From Ancistrus triradiatus (taxonomy: Eukaryota; Chordata; Actinopteri; Siluriformes; Loricariidae): a stretch of 64,000 bases of DNA. Positions 12,122 to 22,220 of this stretch are shown piece by piece; within the stretch, counting starts at the first letter, position 1; each line of letters begins with the position of its first letter. The notes below the pieces were generated by a model, which did not search any database, had not been told where the DNA came from, and saw nothing but the letters and a program-made list of their open reading frames with translations. The stretch is taken from contig JAJAGP010000101.1 in NCBI GenBank assembly GCA_025084515.1, positions 558,001-622,000 of the forward strand. The letters are read 5' to 3'. Position numbers and translations under genes: made by a program.

Positions 12122-13387
12122 TATGTCTTAATTAGCAGTTGGCAGTCTACTGTCTATGAGCTAATGTTGCCTACACAAAACCGAGGTTATTATGGAATAT
12201 TCTGACATTTTGAGACGATGTTACAGAAATCCCACCCCATCCTACTTGTGACCAATCCCAAGTAGTAAATAACTGTAGATCCATGTCATCTGTGACATAA
12301 TGCACAGACACAGTTCTTTTCATACTATTGTGGTGCTTGATGGAGACGGAAGGGCATTTATAGCCAGTATTAGGGTAGTTACTCAAAATAAATTACTCAT
12401 TACAACCCTAATTTTTTCTTTCAAAATGTAATGGGGTGTACTATATTCATTAACTCCTGGAAAAGTAATCCCCATTAGTCATTGCTTTTTGTCCACATTA
12501 TTACCACCCATATTAACCTCTACAAATAGAAAGTACAAAGATAACAGCCAACAGTCCTTTAATTACATTATTTAAGAATAACAAAAACACTGATGTTCAA
12601 ATTCAAATCGTTGTTTGTATGGATTTTTTCATGTTTTTTTCTCAAGGCAGTTGTGCAAATCTGAGCATTTTGAGTGTTATTGAAACACTGAATCATTTTT
12701 TGAAATGATTGGTTCAAGTGATGCAAAGCTTCAAAAAGCTAGGCATGGCTGTGTGCGTGAATTACTGCTAATATAGAGAAAATAATTTTTTTTTATTCAT
12801 TTACTGTGATGTGGTTACAGTCATGTAAACTGTACCGGGTTATATTACTTCCTTACAGGAAAAATAAGTAGACTACTGTAAAGGATTACCATATTGCCGT
12901 CAGCACTGTATATAGCACATTAGTGATTTACTGATCTATCCCAGAGCTATGATAAATCACGAGAACAAAACAAATGACAAATATTTCCATGCACCCCGGA
13001 ACTGGATAGAATGATGAGACATGAAGGATAAAGCCTAATGTTTTAATAAGTTACAATCTACATCCATCTAACAGGCTAGCACAACACTACAGTGAACCTG
13101 GTTTGAGTTCCAGCTGTGCCTTCTGGCCAGGTAATGTGTACTTGAGTGAATGGAGATCTGTCAGGGATCAGATCATTCCATCTGCCTCTCCAATAGTGAG
13201 CCCTGTGTTCTCCAGGCAATCTTGGCCAGGTTAATAACTATAATGTACATCCTTATTCACTATACATGCTAGACATGCAGAAGATAGCTGTTAGATTTAT
13301 GATTGCTCTGTCATGTTAGCTTGCAGGCTAACATTAGCAGTGAAGATTGTGAATATTTATCATACTTGTCGGGTTAGCTGCTGATTT
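12122..13387. other. Noncoding sequence, nothing recognised
   Basis: AT-rich, no supported coding or repeat features. Confidence 0.5.
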
Positions 13388-13570
13388 CCGCCCACATTCC
13401 AAAGTCATGCATCAGTTGGTGTCTCTAAAAGTGTATGTGTGTGTGTATTGTGATGGATATTTTGTGATGGACTGATGCCCTGTCTAAGGTTAGTTAGATT
13501 GCACCTTGTGCTGGCAGATAAGCCTCAGTTCCTTGAATGACCTTGAATTCAATTAAGTGAGGATAAAATT
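13388..13570 (+). repeat. SINE-like 3' body
   Basis: Shares TTGGTGTCTCTAAA and the ACTGATGCCCTGTCTAAGGTTAGTT type segment with the repeat at 15520-15785 (GGTGTCTCTAAATTG ... TGGTGCCCTGTCTAAGGTTGGTT). The tail reads GTGAGGATAAA. Confidence 0.6.
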
Positions 13571-15519
13571 AATTAATTAACAAAAGCATTTAACAGTATC
13601 TAGAACCTAAAGTTAATTGTGTGTGTCTACAGCAGTGACTAAATCTCTATTGGCACCATCATGGCATGACAGTTTTATTTATATTTGTAACTAAACTATT
13701 AACTTAATGCATTTAAGGTTAATGACATTTTTTAGTTCCGGGTTGTAGCTTAATTATGTGTTAAGAAGAAAGAAACAGTTCAAAGACTAAAGATCTAGTG
13801 CTTCATATCTGACAAAACATCAAAATGACTTGAGAGAAATAAATACTACATAACTAATTTAAATGTAACGTGGCTTACAATCCTATGCATCTAATGTTAA
13901 ATGTTTTTCCTTTTTACAGCTCTGCTGCGTACTTTGGACTTACTTTCTTCCACTTTTGCCATATTCAAGCTGGCCGGATATTGCATGGCATGCAGTCATG
14001 TATCGCTGTGGAGACATTTGTCCTTTTTATCCTTTGATGAGATTTCCAGTACACAGCATGGCATCCTTCCAAACACAACAGCGAGCGACTGAAGGCTTGC
14101 CTTTCATAAAATGTTTAGCTCAGCAGTTCTTGAAAGTTGTGAATCAAATCCCTTATCTAAAACAAAACTCTTTACTTATATGCATATATTACTTAACTAT
14201 GCTGGATAATAACGTATTTAAACACAAATCAAAGCATCTGCTTGATGAATGAATATAAAAACAATAGCTTTTTGTTAAAACTTTCCTACTGAGAATGTGT
14301 AAGTGCCCTAGTGAATTCAGCCTCACTATTCTGAACAAATGATGCATTAACTTAAGCTGCTGTTTAATGTCTCAGCAAGCATCTGTTAAGGTAAGGTAAT
14401 GGGATAAACAACACCTGAAAAACCTCAACACTTATTTTCTAAGTACAGAAAAAAGGCAACCCACATTGTAATGACTTAGAAAAGTTTTATTTTTAAACTT
14501 TTTACTCATAACCAATTTGATGGGTTATCCATACGCTCCATTATAATGCGACCATACCTTTCATTATGATCAACAGAAAACCAAACAACTAAACAAGAAA
14601 CACAAAAACAAACCACATCATTGTGAATAATTAGCACGCAAGAGCACTTTTGTATTTCAAACACACAAATAAAAAGTAACACATTAAACCAGAAACACAA
14701 GGTAGCCCAATCGGATTTCCCAGCAATTCTTAATTGTAATAAGAACATCCTTTCACAAAGAAGCATTACCTCACCATATTGGTTTGTGTGGAAAGCACCA
14801 AATTACTCATCATTCAAAAATCCTTCTTATACATATGTTCAGTGTCTTTCTCATATGTTACAAATCTGACACTGTATACAAAATTTGATCTGACATGTGG
14901 CCATAAAGGAGCCTGGACTTCTGTGTGTTCATAAAACAGACATAAAAGAAGCTAGAAACAAAGAGTGATGGAAACATAAAGCTCTCTTTGTTTATGTCAA
15001 AGACAAAGCACATCGTGTGGCATGAAAGCACAGTCCGTGAGGAAAGACTGCTCCTTATATGATTCACAATGCTTACTATGAAAGCTGGCTTTCCAAACAC
15101 TAATTAAGCTTTGCTGTTGTTTAACTAAGTCAGTTGACTAAATCGCTGTAAAATCTTTATATACAGGAACAACTTCAAAACTACCGGTCTGTGAATAGGA
15201 GTGCTGAAAGTTCAACACTACCATTCTGAGCCTGTGCGTTTAGACAGAATTAAAGATCGCCTAGCATTTAACATCAGTGTTTGGTCCATGTGCAGTCTGA
15301 GTTTGAAAATGAAACTTACTGTCAGGTCACATCCTTTCCTTAGAAATGCAAGGCAGCTTAAAATGCATCATCAAAAGAATGCTTATAATTGTACCAACAA
15401 TTCAAAAAATCGTAGCTTTTGGCTCTGTGCACAATAAAAAAGCATTGATAACTATTCATATGGTAAAAGAATGTTTTTCAAATAGCAGGGGCAAAAATGA
15501 AAACCCCCAGCTGTAGTAG
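13571..15519. other. Noncoding sequence downstream of gria1
   Basis: No supported coding regions. It may include distal 3' UTR or flanking sequence of the minus-strand gria1 transcript, but nothing in the sequence proves it. Confidence 0.4.
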
Positions 15520-15785
15520 TAGAGTTTGCATGTTCTCACTGGGTCTGTGTGGGTTTCTTCTGGGTACCCAGGCTACTGTATGTCCTACATTATGAAGATG
15601 TTAGGTCCACTGGTGTCTCTAAATTGTCAGAGTAAAACAATTTGCATGTGTGTATGCATGTGCCCTACAATGAACTGGTGCCCTGTCTAAGGTTGGTTCT
15701 TACCTTGCGTCCTGTGCTGCCGGTTAGCCCCGGCTCCCCGCAACCCTGAACCGGATTACGTGGGTATAGAAATAAATGAAATGGA
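15520..15785 (+). repeat. SINE body with tail
   Basis: Contains AGTTTGCATGTTCTCACTGG, GTGTGGGTTTCTTCTGGGTA, GGTGTCTCTAAATTG and TGGTGCCCTGTCTAAGGTTG in order, ending in GAAATAAATGAAATGGATG. This is the standard order for a common fish SINE family. The tRNA-like head is absent. Confidence 0.75.
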
Positions 15786-16417
15786 TGAATGAAAGAAATA
15801 GATTTAACCACAGCCGCTCATGAAATGAAACTGATTCAGACCTAGAACAACACACACCCGAGACAGTCTCGGCACAAATGAGGTATGGCACCTTATATGA
15901 GGTGTAGCAGCAATGCAACATTGTTGAGGTGTAGAAAAAGTGGCACAGCAAGGTAATCGACAAGTTCAGTATGCTATGGTATGCTCTACTGATTAACAAC
16001 AAATCAAATGGCCCTCATGCCCATGTTCAGATTTACATCAGAGTATTTACATTATCAACAGATTGACAAATTGATATGTTTGATTGAATTAGGCTAAGCA
16101 AAGTTTTTGATATTGTCCACAAGTTTTCTGTTCTTTTTCCAGTATTTTTTACTCCAGCCCATACAACAGAGTGCTTGTTCAGCTCTGCCATCACAACATA
16201 TGAGCCACATAATAATCTTGTATGAACCACATATTTTTGTGATCATAAGGTAGGAGACAACATTGTAGAACACTGATATGAACTGCACAGTTATTACAGA
16301 CAGAAGTGAATAGCTCTGGTAGAGTGGTGTGACCATTTAAAATCCCCATTATAGAGCTGAATACTGACAAAATAGCGTCTTGCCAGCTTCTTATTGCACA
16401 ACTTCCATTCTGTTTTC
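15786..16417. other. Noncoding sequence next to the gria1 3' end
   Basis: No supported gene. Minus-strand open frames at 16033-16336 have no domains. Confidence 0.4.
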
Positions 16418-16423
16418 TTTATT
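16418..16423 (-). promoter_or_regulatory. gria1: Candidate polyadenylation signal for gria1
   Basis: AATAAA on the minus strand, about 137 bases past the stop codon of the long-tail exon. Its position is plausible, but brain transcripts of this family often have long 3' UTRs and AATAAA is common in AT-rich DNA. Confidence 0.3.
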
Positions 16424-16559
16424 CTCCATTAAAACACTTGTGATTTTTTTGTTATAAAACAGTTTTACGGGTAGTCAGTTTTGCCCAGGGCAGTCCAAGA
16501 GCTTTTTGGCAGTATGATGTATCCCTGGCAGGCTGGCAGAATTAGCCGTGCAGTACCAG

Positions 16560-16727
16560 TCACATGCCTGAGGCTCCTAGACTCATGGCAGCCGTGTGGC
16601 TCATGCACGGTAACGTCTGCACGGCTTTGGGGAAGTCGTGGGCAATGATGCGGCCGTTCTCCCCACCGCTGCCGTTGCCGCTCATCCGGGTCAATGTAGA
16701 GCAGTGCATAGCGTCATTGATGGTTTG
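16560..16727 (-). CDS. gria1: gria1 last exon: long cytoplasmic C-tail
   Basis: Encodes 55 residues plus TGA. The acceptor TTTCATCCCAG lies just before 16727 and puts the exon in phase 0, matching the phase-0 end of the M4 exon. The protein starts QTINDAMHCSTLTRMSG, then GGENGRIIAHDFPKAV, CMSH, and ends SLGASGM. This parallels mammalian GluA1 (QSINEA, STLPRNSG, GENGRVVSHDFPK, CMSH, ATGL). Positions equivalent to T840 and S845 are kept and S831 is Thr. The end SGM fits a class I PDZ ligand. The mammalian tail has seven residues (GFCLIPQ) before this point. Here the matching bases look like the acceptor tract, so the exact start is the main uncertainty. Confidence 0.88.
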   Translation of the reverse strand, partial: QTINDAMHCSTLTRMSGNGSGGENGRIIAHDFPKAVQTLPCMSHTAAMSLGASGM

Positions 16728-17006
16728 CTGGGATGAAAACATGGCATAGTTAGGCATAGCATGGATGTGCTGCCATTAATGCCTGACAGATGCTGGTTTA
16801 GTAAAGAATGCTAAATGATGATATAAAGTGCCTGAACAAATAATGTTGGACAATGAAATGCTTGGTAGTATGTGAAGCCATTTTTATTTATTTTCCGATA
16901 TACAATTCCAAATCAGAAAAAGTTGAGGCAAAATGAAAAATGCAAACAGAAAAAAATCAGTGTTCCTTAGATTTACTTTGACATTTATTTTAGTGCAGAC
17001 AGTAAC

Positions 17007-17957
17007 TATTAGGAGGCACATACTTCCGCAGCCCGACACTGAAGGGCAGCAGCAATGCAGCAAGCACAAGGGGGCCAGTATGGTGGTCCCAGCAAGCACG
17101 CGCCATCAGTGCCTGTCCAGTGCACCTCCCAATGAGCATCATTAGGGCCACCTGCTCACATGGCACCCTCTCTTCATTATAGCCGCACAACTCATGCGCT
17201 CTATTGTGCGCTCTAATTTTTTGCCTTGCCTGGTTCCACGTTGCACCACTCTTAGGGAAACACAGTATACTCTTCCTTTGCAGAGGGCAGCGTAATTGTA
17301 TAGTCGAGATTCCAACGGTGTGGTACGGACTTAGCTTAATATTTTTAGGGTCAGAAATTGGAGCTGCTGGCTTTTTTCCTGTTTTGCCATTTTCCCGAGT
17401 GCTGCACCTTTATCAGCGTGTTTTTTCTTTGCGCTTCCGTTGGACTGTGCACGTCCAGACCAATAACGCATCCTTCGTGTGTTTACTACCTGTAAACTCG
17501 AAAATGCCCGAGTCAGCTCCTTCGAGCAAAACACATTGCTATTCAGTGATGTTAGTGGTTTTTTGTTTCACCTTTCATTCCGCATCATTGCGGCGTCCAT
17601 TCCCTCTTCCCCTTCCGCCTTATTACCCTCATTACCCTTTATTATATTGTTTCACTTTTGAGTCCGTTCTGTGTAGCACTTTTGTTTGCTCTTCTTAATC
17701 CCTTTCATTCCACATTCCCCCAAGGGCTGGTGTTTGGCTCTCATGCCAGGATTCCAAGTTTGATCCCCACTGCCTGCCCTTCGGCTGATGTGCACTTTTT
17801 TCCCTTTCTTTTGTGTGTGTCACTCCCACGTGCACGAGCGCACATCCACACACACCAACCCGCTTCTAGTCCCCATAAGCTAGCTGACCTGTGCTTCAGC
17901 CTTCTCCACTTTTGTCCTCTCCTCACATCTCATGGTTCGTCTGCGCAAACCGTAACA
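17007..17957 (+). repeat. 5' LTR of gypsy element 1
   Basis: 951 bp, from TATTAGGAGGC (TG start mutated to TA) to CCGTAACA. Shares colinear blocks with the 3' LTR (for example CAGTATAC, TTCCTTTGCAGAGGG and GTCAGCTCCTTCGAGCAAAA). It lacks a block of several hundred bases present in the 3' LTR around 20250-20600. A tRNA-like segment is at 17721-17772. Confidence 0.88.
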
Positions 17958-17974
17958 GTAGGGTGCAACTAGTC

Positions 17975-20039
17975 ATGGACCCAGCAGGGGGCCCCACCGA
18001 TCGCGGAGGTCCTCCACCATCAGGGAGCCACCATTGGGAGACACGAACAGCTGCTGCAGGACATTACCCAGCATCTGGAGGCTCTGGGAGGGGTCATCAA
18101 GGAACTGTACTCCAGACAACCCTCTTAGCAACTCATTAACCCCCCTCACCCAGCCCCTCTCAGTTCACCACCCCGGAGAGGTATGGTGGAGAGCCTGAGC
18201 ATTGCAACAGCCCTCATAAGGCAAGGGAGGAGGCCAGGCACCTGGCTCCCCATCTGCATTGACTCCGGGAGGGGGGGCACAACTTCTTCGATGAGGGCCT
18301 GGTACAACAGTTGTGCTTGCGGCGACGGGTTGGCCCTGCGTAACAGTCCAGTCTCCCACCAGACCCAGCCAGTCAATCTACAAGGGGGGATGAGTGGAAT
18401 ATGACATTTCTAACACCCACAGGGCATTATGAGTACCTGTCATGTACTTGTCATGCCCTTTGGTCGGAGCTGTTTCAAGCACCCTTGGTCACCTTCTTTG
18501 GATTCATCATCTCCTAAAGGACCTTGCACATGGACATGGCTAAGATTCAGGCCATTGCCGACTGGGCCCAGCCCACCTCTCTCTGCCATGTCCAGCGATT
18601 CCTGGGGTTTGCAAATTTTCTCCGTCGTTTCATGAGGAACTTTAGAGTGGTTTAACTCTCATTGCGCTCACCCGCAAAACTCCAGGGGCCTTCCGCTGGA
18701 CTAAAGAGGCAGATCAAGCATTTGCATAGATCGACAGGCGGCTGACATCTCCCCCAGTCCTCAGTCTCTGCACCTGGAGGAACTGTTCATCAAAGACGTA
18801 CATGCATCTGACATAGGCATAGGGGCCGTCGCACTGGGCTGGACAAGAAACTATACTCATCTGCATACTTTTCATGCTGCTTGACCCCAGCGGAACACAA
18901 CTACCTCACTGGTGACCAGGGGTTGCTAGCCATCAAGCTGGCTCTGTAGGAGTGGCGGCACTGGCTGTAAGGGGCCAAGCACCCCTCCCTGGTTTGGATG
19001 GACGACAAGAACCTGGTTTATATCCAGCAGGCCAAACTGCTGAATGTCTGACAGCGCCAATGGTCTCTGTTCTTCGGGAAATTCAGCTTCACCCTGTCTT
19101 ACTGACCAGGTTCTAAAAACACCAAGCCTGACCCCCTGTCCAGACAATGGGACCTGAGGAGGATCCCTCACCAGAGCCAGTCCTTCCAGCATTCTGGGTA
19201 GTTGTTGCCCTCATCTGGGTGTTTGAGAGGGTGGTAACCAAAGCCCAGCACAGCAAACCCGACCCGGTGAATGTCCCCCTTGGCCGGAAGTTCGTTCCTG
19301 CCCACGTCTACACCAGGGTCATGAAATGATGTACTTCTCACCATTCATGGCTTACCACGTATCAACCAGGACGTACGAGTTACTCCGGCGCCGTTTTTGG
19401 TGGCCAGGGATGGAGGCAGATGTAAAACAGTTTGTCACCACCTGTGAGGTCTGCAAGACCCCTTGGGAGTGGCCAGCCAGCCACCTTTAACTGCTCCCAT
19501 CCCCAAGCACCCATGGCCCCACATCTCCCTCAATTTCATTACGGGACTTCCCCTGTCCAGGGGCAAAACAGTCATCTTGGTGGTCATTTCTCCAAGGCCT
19601 GCAAGTTCATTGCGTTGCCCAACCTGCCTTTGTGACTGTCCAGCTGGGACCTTCCCCTTAGAGGGGAGTCCAGCAAGCTGGCTCCAAGGTATGTGGGACT
19701 GTTCAAGGTGGTTTGGTGGATTAATCTGGTCACCTACCGGCTGGAGCTACCTCCGGCCATGAAGGTTCACCCTCTTATACCGTGCGTCAGCTGCTGGAGT
19801 CCCGCCAAGTACAAGGCAGAACACAGTACCTCATTGACTGGGAGGGGTGCGGACCCGAGGAACAGTCATGGGTCCCAGTGCATCACATCCTGGATGTGGA
19901 ACTCATCCGGTGGGGGGGTACTATTAGGAGGCTCGCAGTTCCACAGCCTGATGCTGGAGGGCAGAGGCAGTGCAGCAAGTGCATGGGGACCAGTACGGCA
20001 GTTGCCCGCCTAGAGCACATACCCAATGAACATCATTAA
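17975..20039 (+). pseudogene. gypsy gag-pol remnant with chromodomain
   Basis: A gag start MDPAGGPTDRGG at 17975 follows the 5' LTR. Later segments in shifting frames resemble reverse transcriptase (HALWSELFQA-type, 18430-18640), RNase H (LTRKTPGAFRWTKEADQAF, 18670-18730; WMDDKNLVYIQQAK, about 18998), the integrase region (about 19340-19440) and an integrase C-terminal chromodomain (QYLIDWEGCGPEEQSWVP, about 19820-19875). Multiple stops and frameshifts and large deletions make it non-functional. The last frame runs past the polypurine tract into the 3' LTR and stops at 20039, a layout shared with element 3. Confidence 0.85.
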
Positions 20040-20950
20040 AGCCACTTGTATGTCTGGCTATTAGGTGGCCCTAAAGCAGCGCCAGCCATCGCACCCTCGC
20101 TTCAGTATAGCCACATGACTCATGCGATCTATTGTGTCAATTTTTTTTGCCTTTCCCGGTTCCGCACTACACCACTCTCAGGGAAAGACAGTATACCCTT
20201 CCTTTGCAGAGGGAGGTGTAATTGTATGATCATGAGACCAAAGGTCAGACATTGGTGTAGCTGGCTCCCTGCCCATTTCAGGCTCATTCAGACCCCTCCA
20301 CCTACCCTACTATGGCCACTCGGTGGCCATGGCGACATGAGCCTCTGCTCGCTCTCTCGCCGAAGTCAGCTCTTACATTCCGACTACTCCCAGTGTTCGT
20401 GAGTGCATAATTAGCGAACAGGTATTGTATTTTTCCCCACTTTCTCTACTCTTGCAGACGCTGCACTGTGATCAGCATAGTTCATTTGTTTCTCTGAGCG
20501 TTCGCCCCAGTTGGGTGACATCAGCTCCGCTGCCACAAAAATGTGAGCTTCCCCATAGTTTCTGGTGGGTTATCTTTCATATGTTATTGTTTAGCACTTG
20601 CGACCTCACTCCAGCGTTTGGGTCCTTGCATTTACTTTCCTGTTCGCCGTGTTCCAAGTGCTACACCTTTATCAGTGCATTTTTCTTTGTGCTTCTGTCA
20701 CACTACACATGCCTAGACCGGTGAAGCACGCTTTGTGTGTTTTCGGAGTCAGCTCCTTCGAGCAAAATGCTTTCTCTTTCTCCCCACACTCACCACATCA
20801 CTATTCAACATTGTTAGTGGTTTTTTGTTTCCCCTTTCATTCCGGGTCATTGCAGCATCCATTCCCTCTTCCCCGTCTGCCTTATTCCCCTCATTATCCT
20901 TTATTATATCATTTTACTTTTGAGTCTGTTCCGTAAAGCACTTCAATTTC

Positions 20951-20983
20951 AGTCTGCTAAATGCTGTAAATGTAAATGTAAAT
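20951..20983 (+). repeat. SINE-tail fragment inside the 3' LTR
   Basis: AGTCTGCTAAATGCTGTAAA followed by TGTAAATGTAAA matches the standard 3' tail of fish SINEs and has no counterpart in the 5' LTR. Confidence 0.6.
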
Positions 20984-21020
20984 TTGCCCTTCTTAATCCT
21001 TTTCCTTCCGCATTCCCCCC

Positions 21021-21086
21021 AGCTGCCGTTTAGTGCAGCAGTAACGCGTTCGGCTCTCACACCAGTGATCCGAGTTTGATCCCTGC
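21021..21086 (+). repeat. tRNA-like segment within the gypsy LTR
   Basis: Reads TAGTGCAGCAGTAACGCG, then CGGCTCTCACACC, then a B-box-like GAGTTTGATCC. The spacing resembles a tRNA, closest by eye to tRNA-Glu(CTC). It is not a functional tRNA gene: the acceptor stem does not close convincingly. A shorter related segment is at 17721-17772 in the 5' LTR. Confidence 0.45.
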
Positions 21087-21289
21087 TACTTGCCCTTTTG
21101 TTGATGTGCTCCTCTTTCCCTTTCATGTGTGTCACGCCCACGCGTGCACAGGCACAGACTCACTTCTCATCCCCATTGGCTAGGTTACCTGTGCTTCTGC
21201 CTCCTGGATCCTCTCCTCACATCTCACGGTTCACCTACGCAAGCCGTAACAGTAACAACCAAGATAGTTCATGTTTTGTCTGCTCTGCA

Positions 21290-21760
21290 TTTCAGGCCTT
21301 CAACACCTTCCAAAAAAAGCTGGGATGGTAAAGGATTTACCACTTTGTAATGTTGCCATTATTTCTCACAACACTTAAAAGATGATTTGGCACTGAGATT
21401 TAGTGTTTCAGGTGTTATTTTGTCTCTTGCCCCCTGAAAACACATCTTAAGATGTTCAATAGTATGGGGTTGTTGTTGCCACATTTTTGTGTTTCAAAAT
21501 TCTGCACATTATCTATTGGGGACAGGTCAGGACTACAGGTAGGCCAGTGCAGTAACTGTACCCTCTTCTTCCACAGCCTTTGCAATTTGTGTAGCAAGTG
21601 GCTTTGCATTGTCTTGTTGAAAAATGCATGGACTTCCCTGAAAAGAGCTTGTCTTGAAGCCTACATTGCTCTAAAATCTCAGTGTACTTTTATACATTAA
21701 TGCTACCACCACAGAAGTGTAATTTACCTTTGCTAATGGCACTGACACAATCACAGACCC
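21290..21760 (-). pseudogene. Family D Tc1/mariner-like transposase fragment
   Basis: The minus strand gives WPTCSPDLSPIDNVQNFE, the conserved motif before the last catalytic acidic residue of Tc1/mariner DDE transposases, then LRCVFRG. The copy at 56146-56346 reads LSQIENVWRNLK and TLKCVCRR at the same place. The 5' part is missing and frames are interrupted. Confidence 0.75.
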
Positions 21761-22220
21761 TGGCAATTAGACTTGTTGCTGATAACAGTCTGGATGGTCC
21801 TTTTCATCTTTGGTCCAGATTACAAGGTGCATTTTTTTACTATAGAGGCTTTGGAATATTGATTGGTCTGACCAATGTGTGATGGTCCATCCCAGATGCC
21901 TCTGAGTTCAGAAAAGACAACGCCGCATCTGGACATGGTTAACATAAAGCTTCTTTTTCGCACAGTAATGTTTTAAGTGAAATTTTTGTATAAAAAACTT
22001 TTGTATAAAATCATAATTACAATCACCTGTTGACATGATCAATTAGAAATCGATGTTCATTAACAAATGGAATAAAGTTGCCCAGACAAAACATGAAATA
22101 TTTTAAGTTCATACTGTCTGCAAGGAAATAAATGTATAAATGTAAGTAAGTCTAATACATACTGCATATATTTAAATTTGCATTTTCCATACTATCCCAA
22201 CTTCTTCTGATTTGGGGTTG

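Larger units (their letters stand above)
17007..21251 (+). mobile_element. Ty3/gypsy LTR retrotransposon, decayed, with both LTRs
   Basis: Order: 5' LTR, gag start, pol remnants ending in a chromodomain, polypurine tract, 3' LTR. The perfect 5-bp target duplication GTAAC lies at 17002-17006 and 21252-21256. The internal part is only about 2 kb against the usual 4-5 kb, so much of gag, protease and RT is deleted. It lies inside a family D DNA transposon, in the M4-to-tail intron of gria1 but on the opposite strand to that gene. Confidence 0.9.
19922..21251 (+). repeat. 3' LTR of gypsy element 1
   Basis: 1330 bp, from TATTAGGAGGC directly after a GGTGGGGGGG polypurine tract to GCCGTAACA. It is about 380 bp longer than the 5' LTR. 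It contains a SINE-tail-like insert at 20951-20983 and a tRNA-like segment at 21021-21086. Confidence 0.88.
16903..22220 (-). mobile_element. Tc1/mariner-like transposon, family D, split by a gypsy insertion
   Basis: TA-flanked element with inverted ends: CAATTCCAAATCAGAAAAAG at 16903 and TTCTTCTGATTTGGGGTTG ending at 22220. The related copy at 36698 begins CAACCCCAAATCAGAAACAG. Once the gypsy element (17007-21251) and one copy of its target duplication are set aside, about 1.07 kb remains. The transposase is on the minus strand. Confidence 0.85.

Noticed and set aside
17204..17698. 164-codon open frame
   Set aside because: It lies wholly within the 5' LTR of gypsy element 1 and has no domain.
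21021..21086. A functional tRNA gene
   Set aside because: The acceptor stem does not pair and the segment is part of an LTR; kept only as a tRNA-like module.
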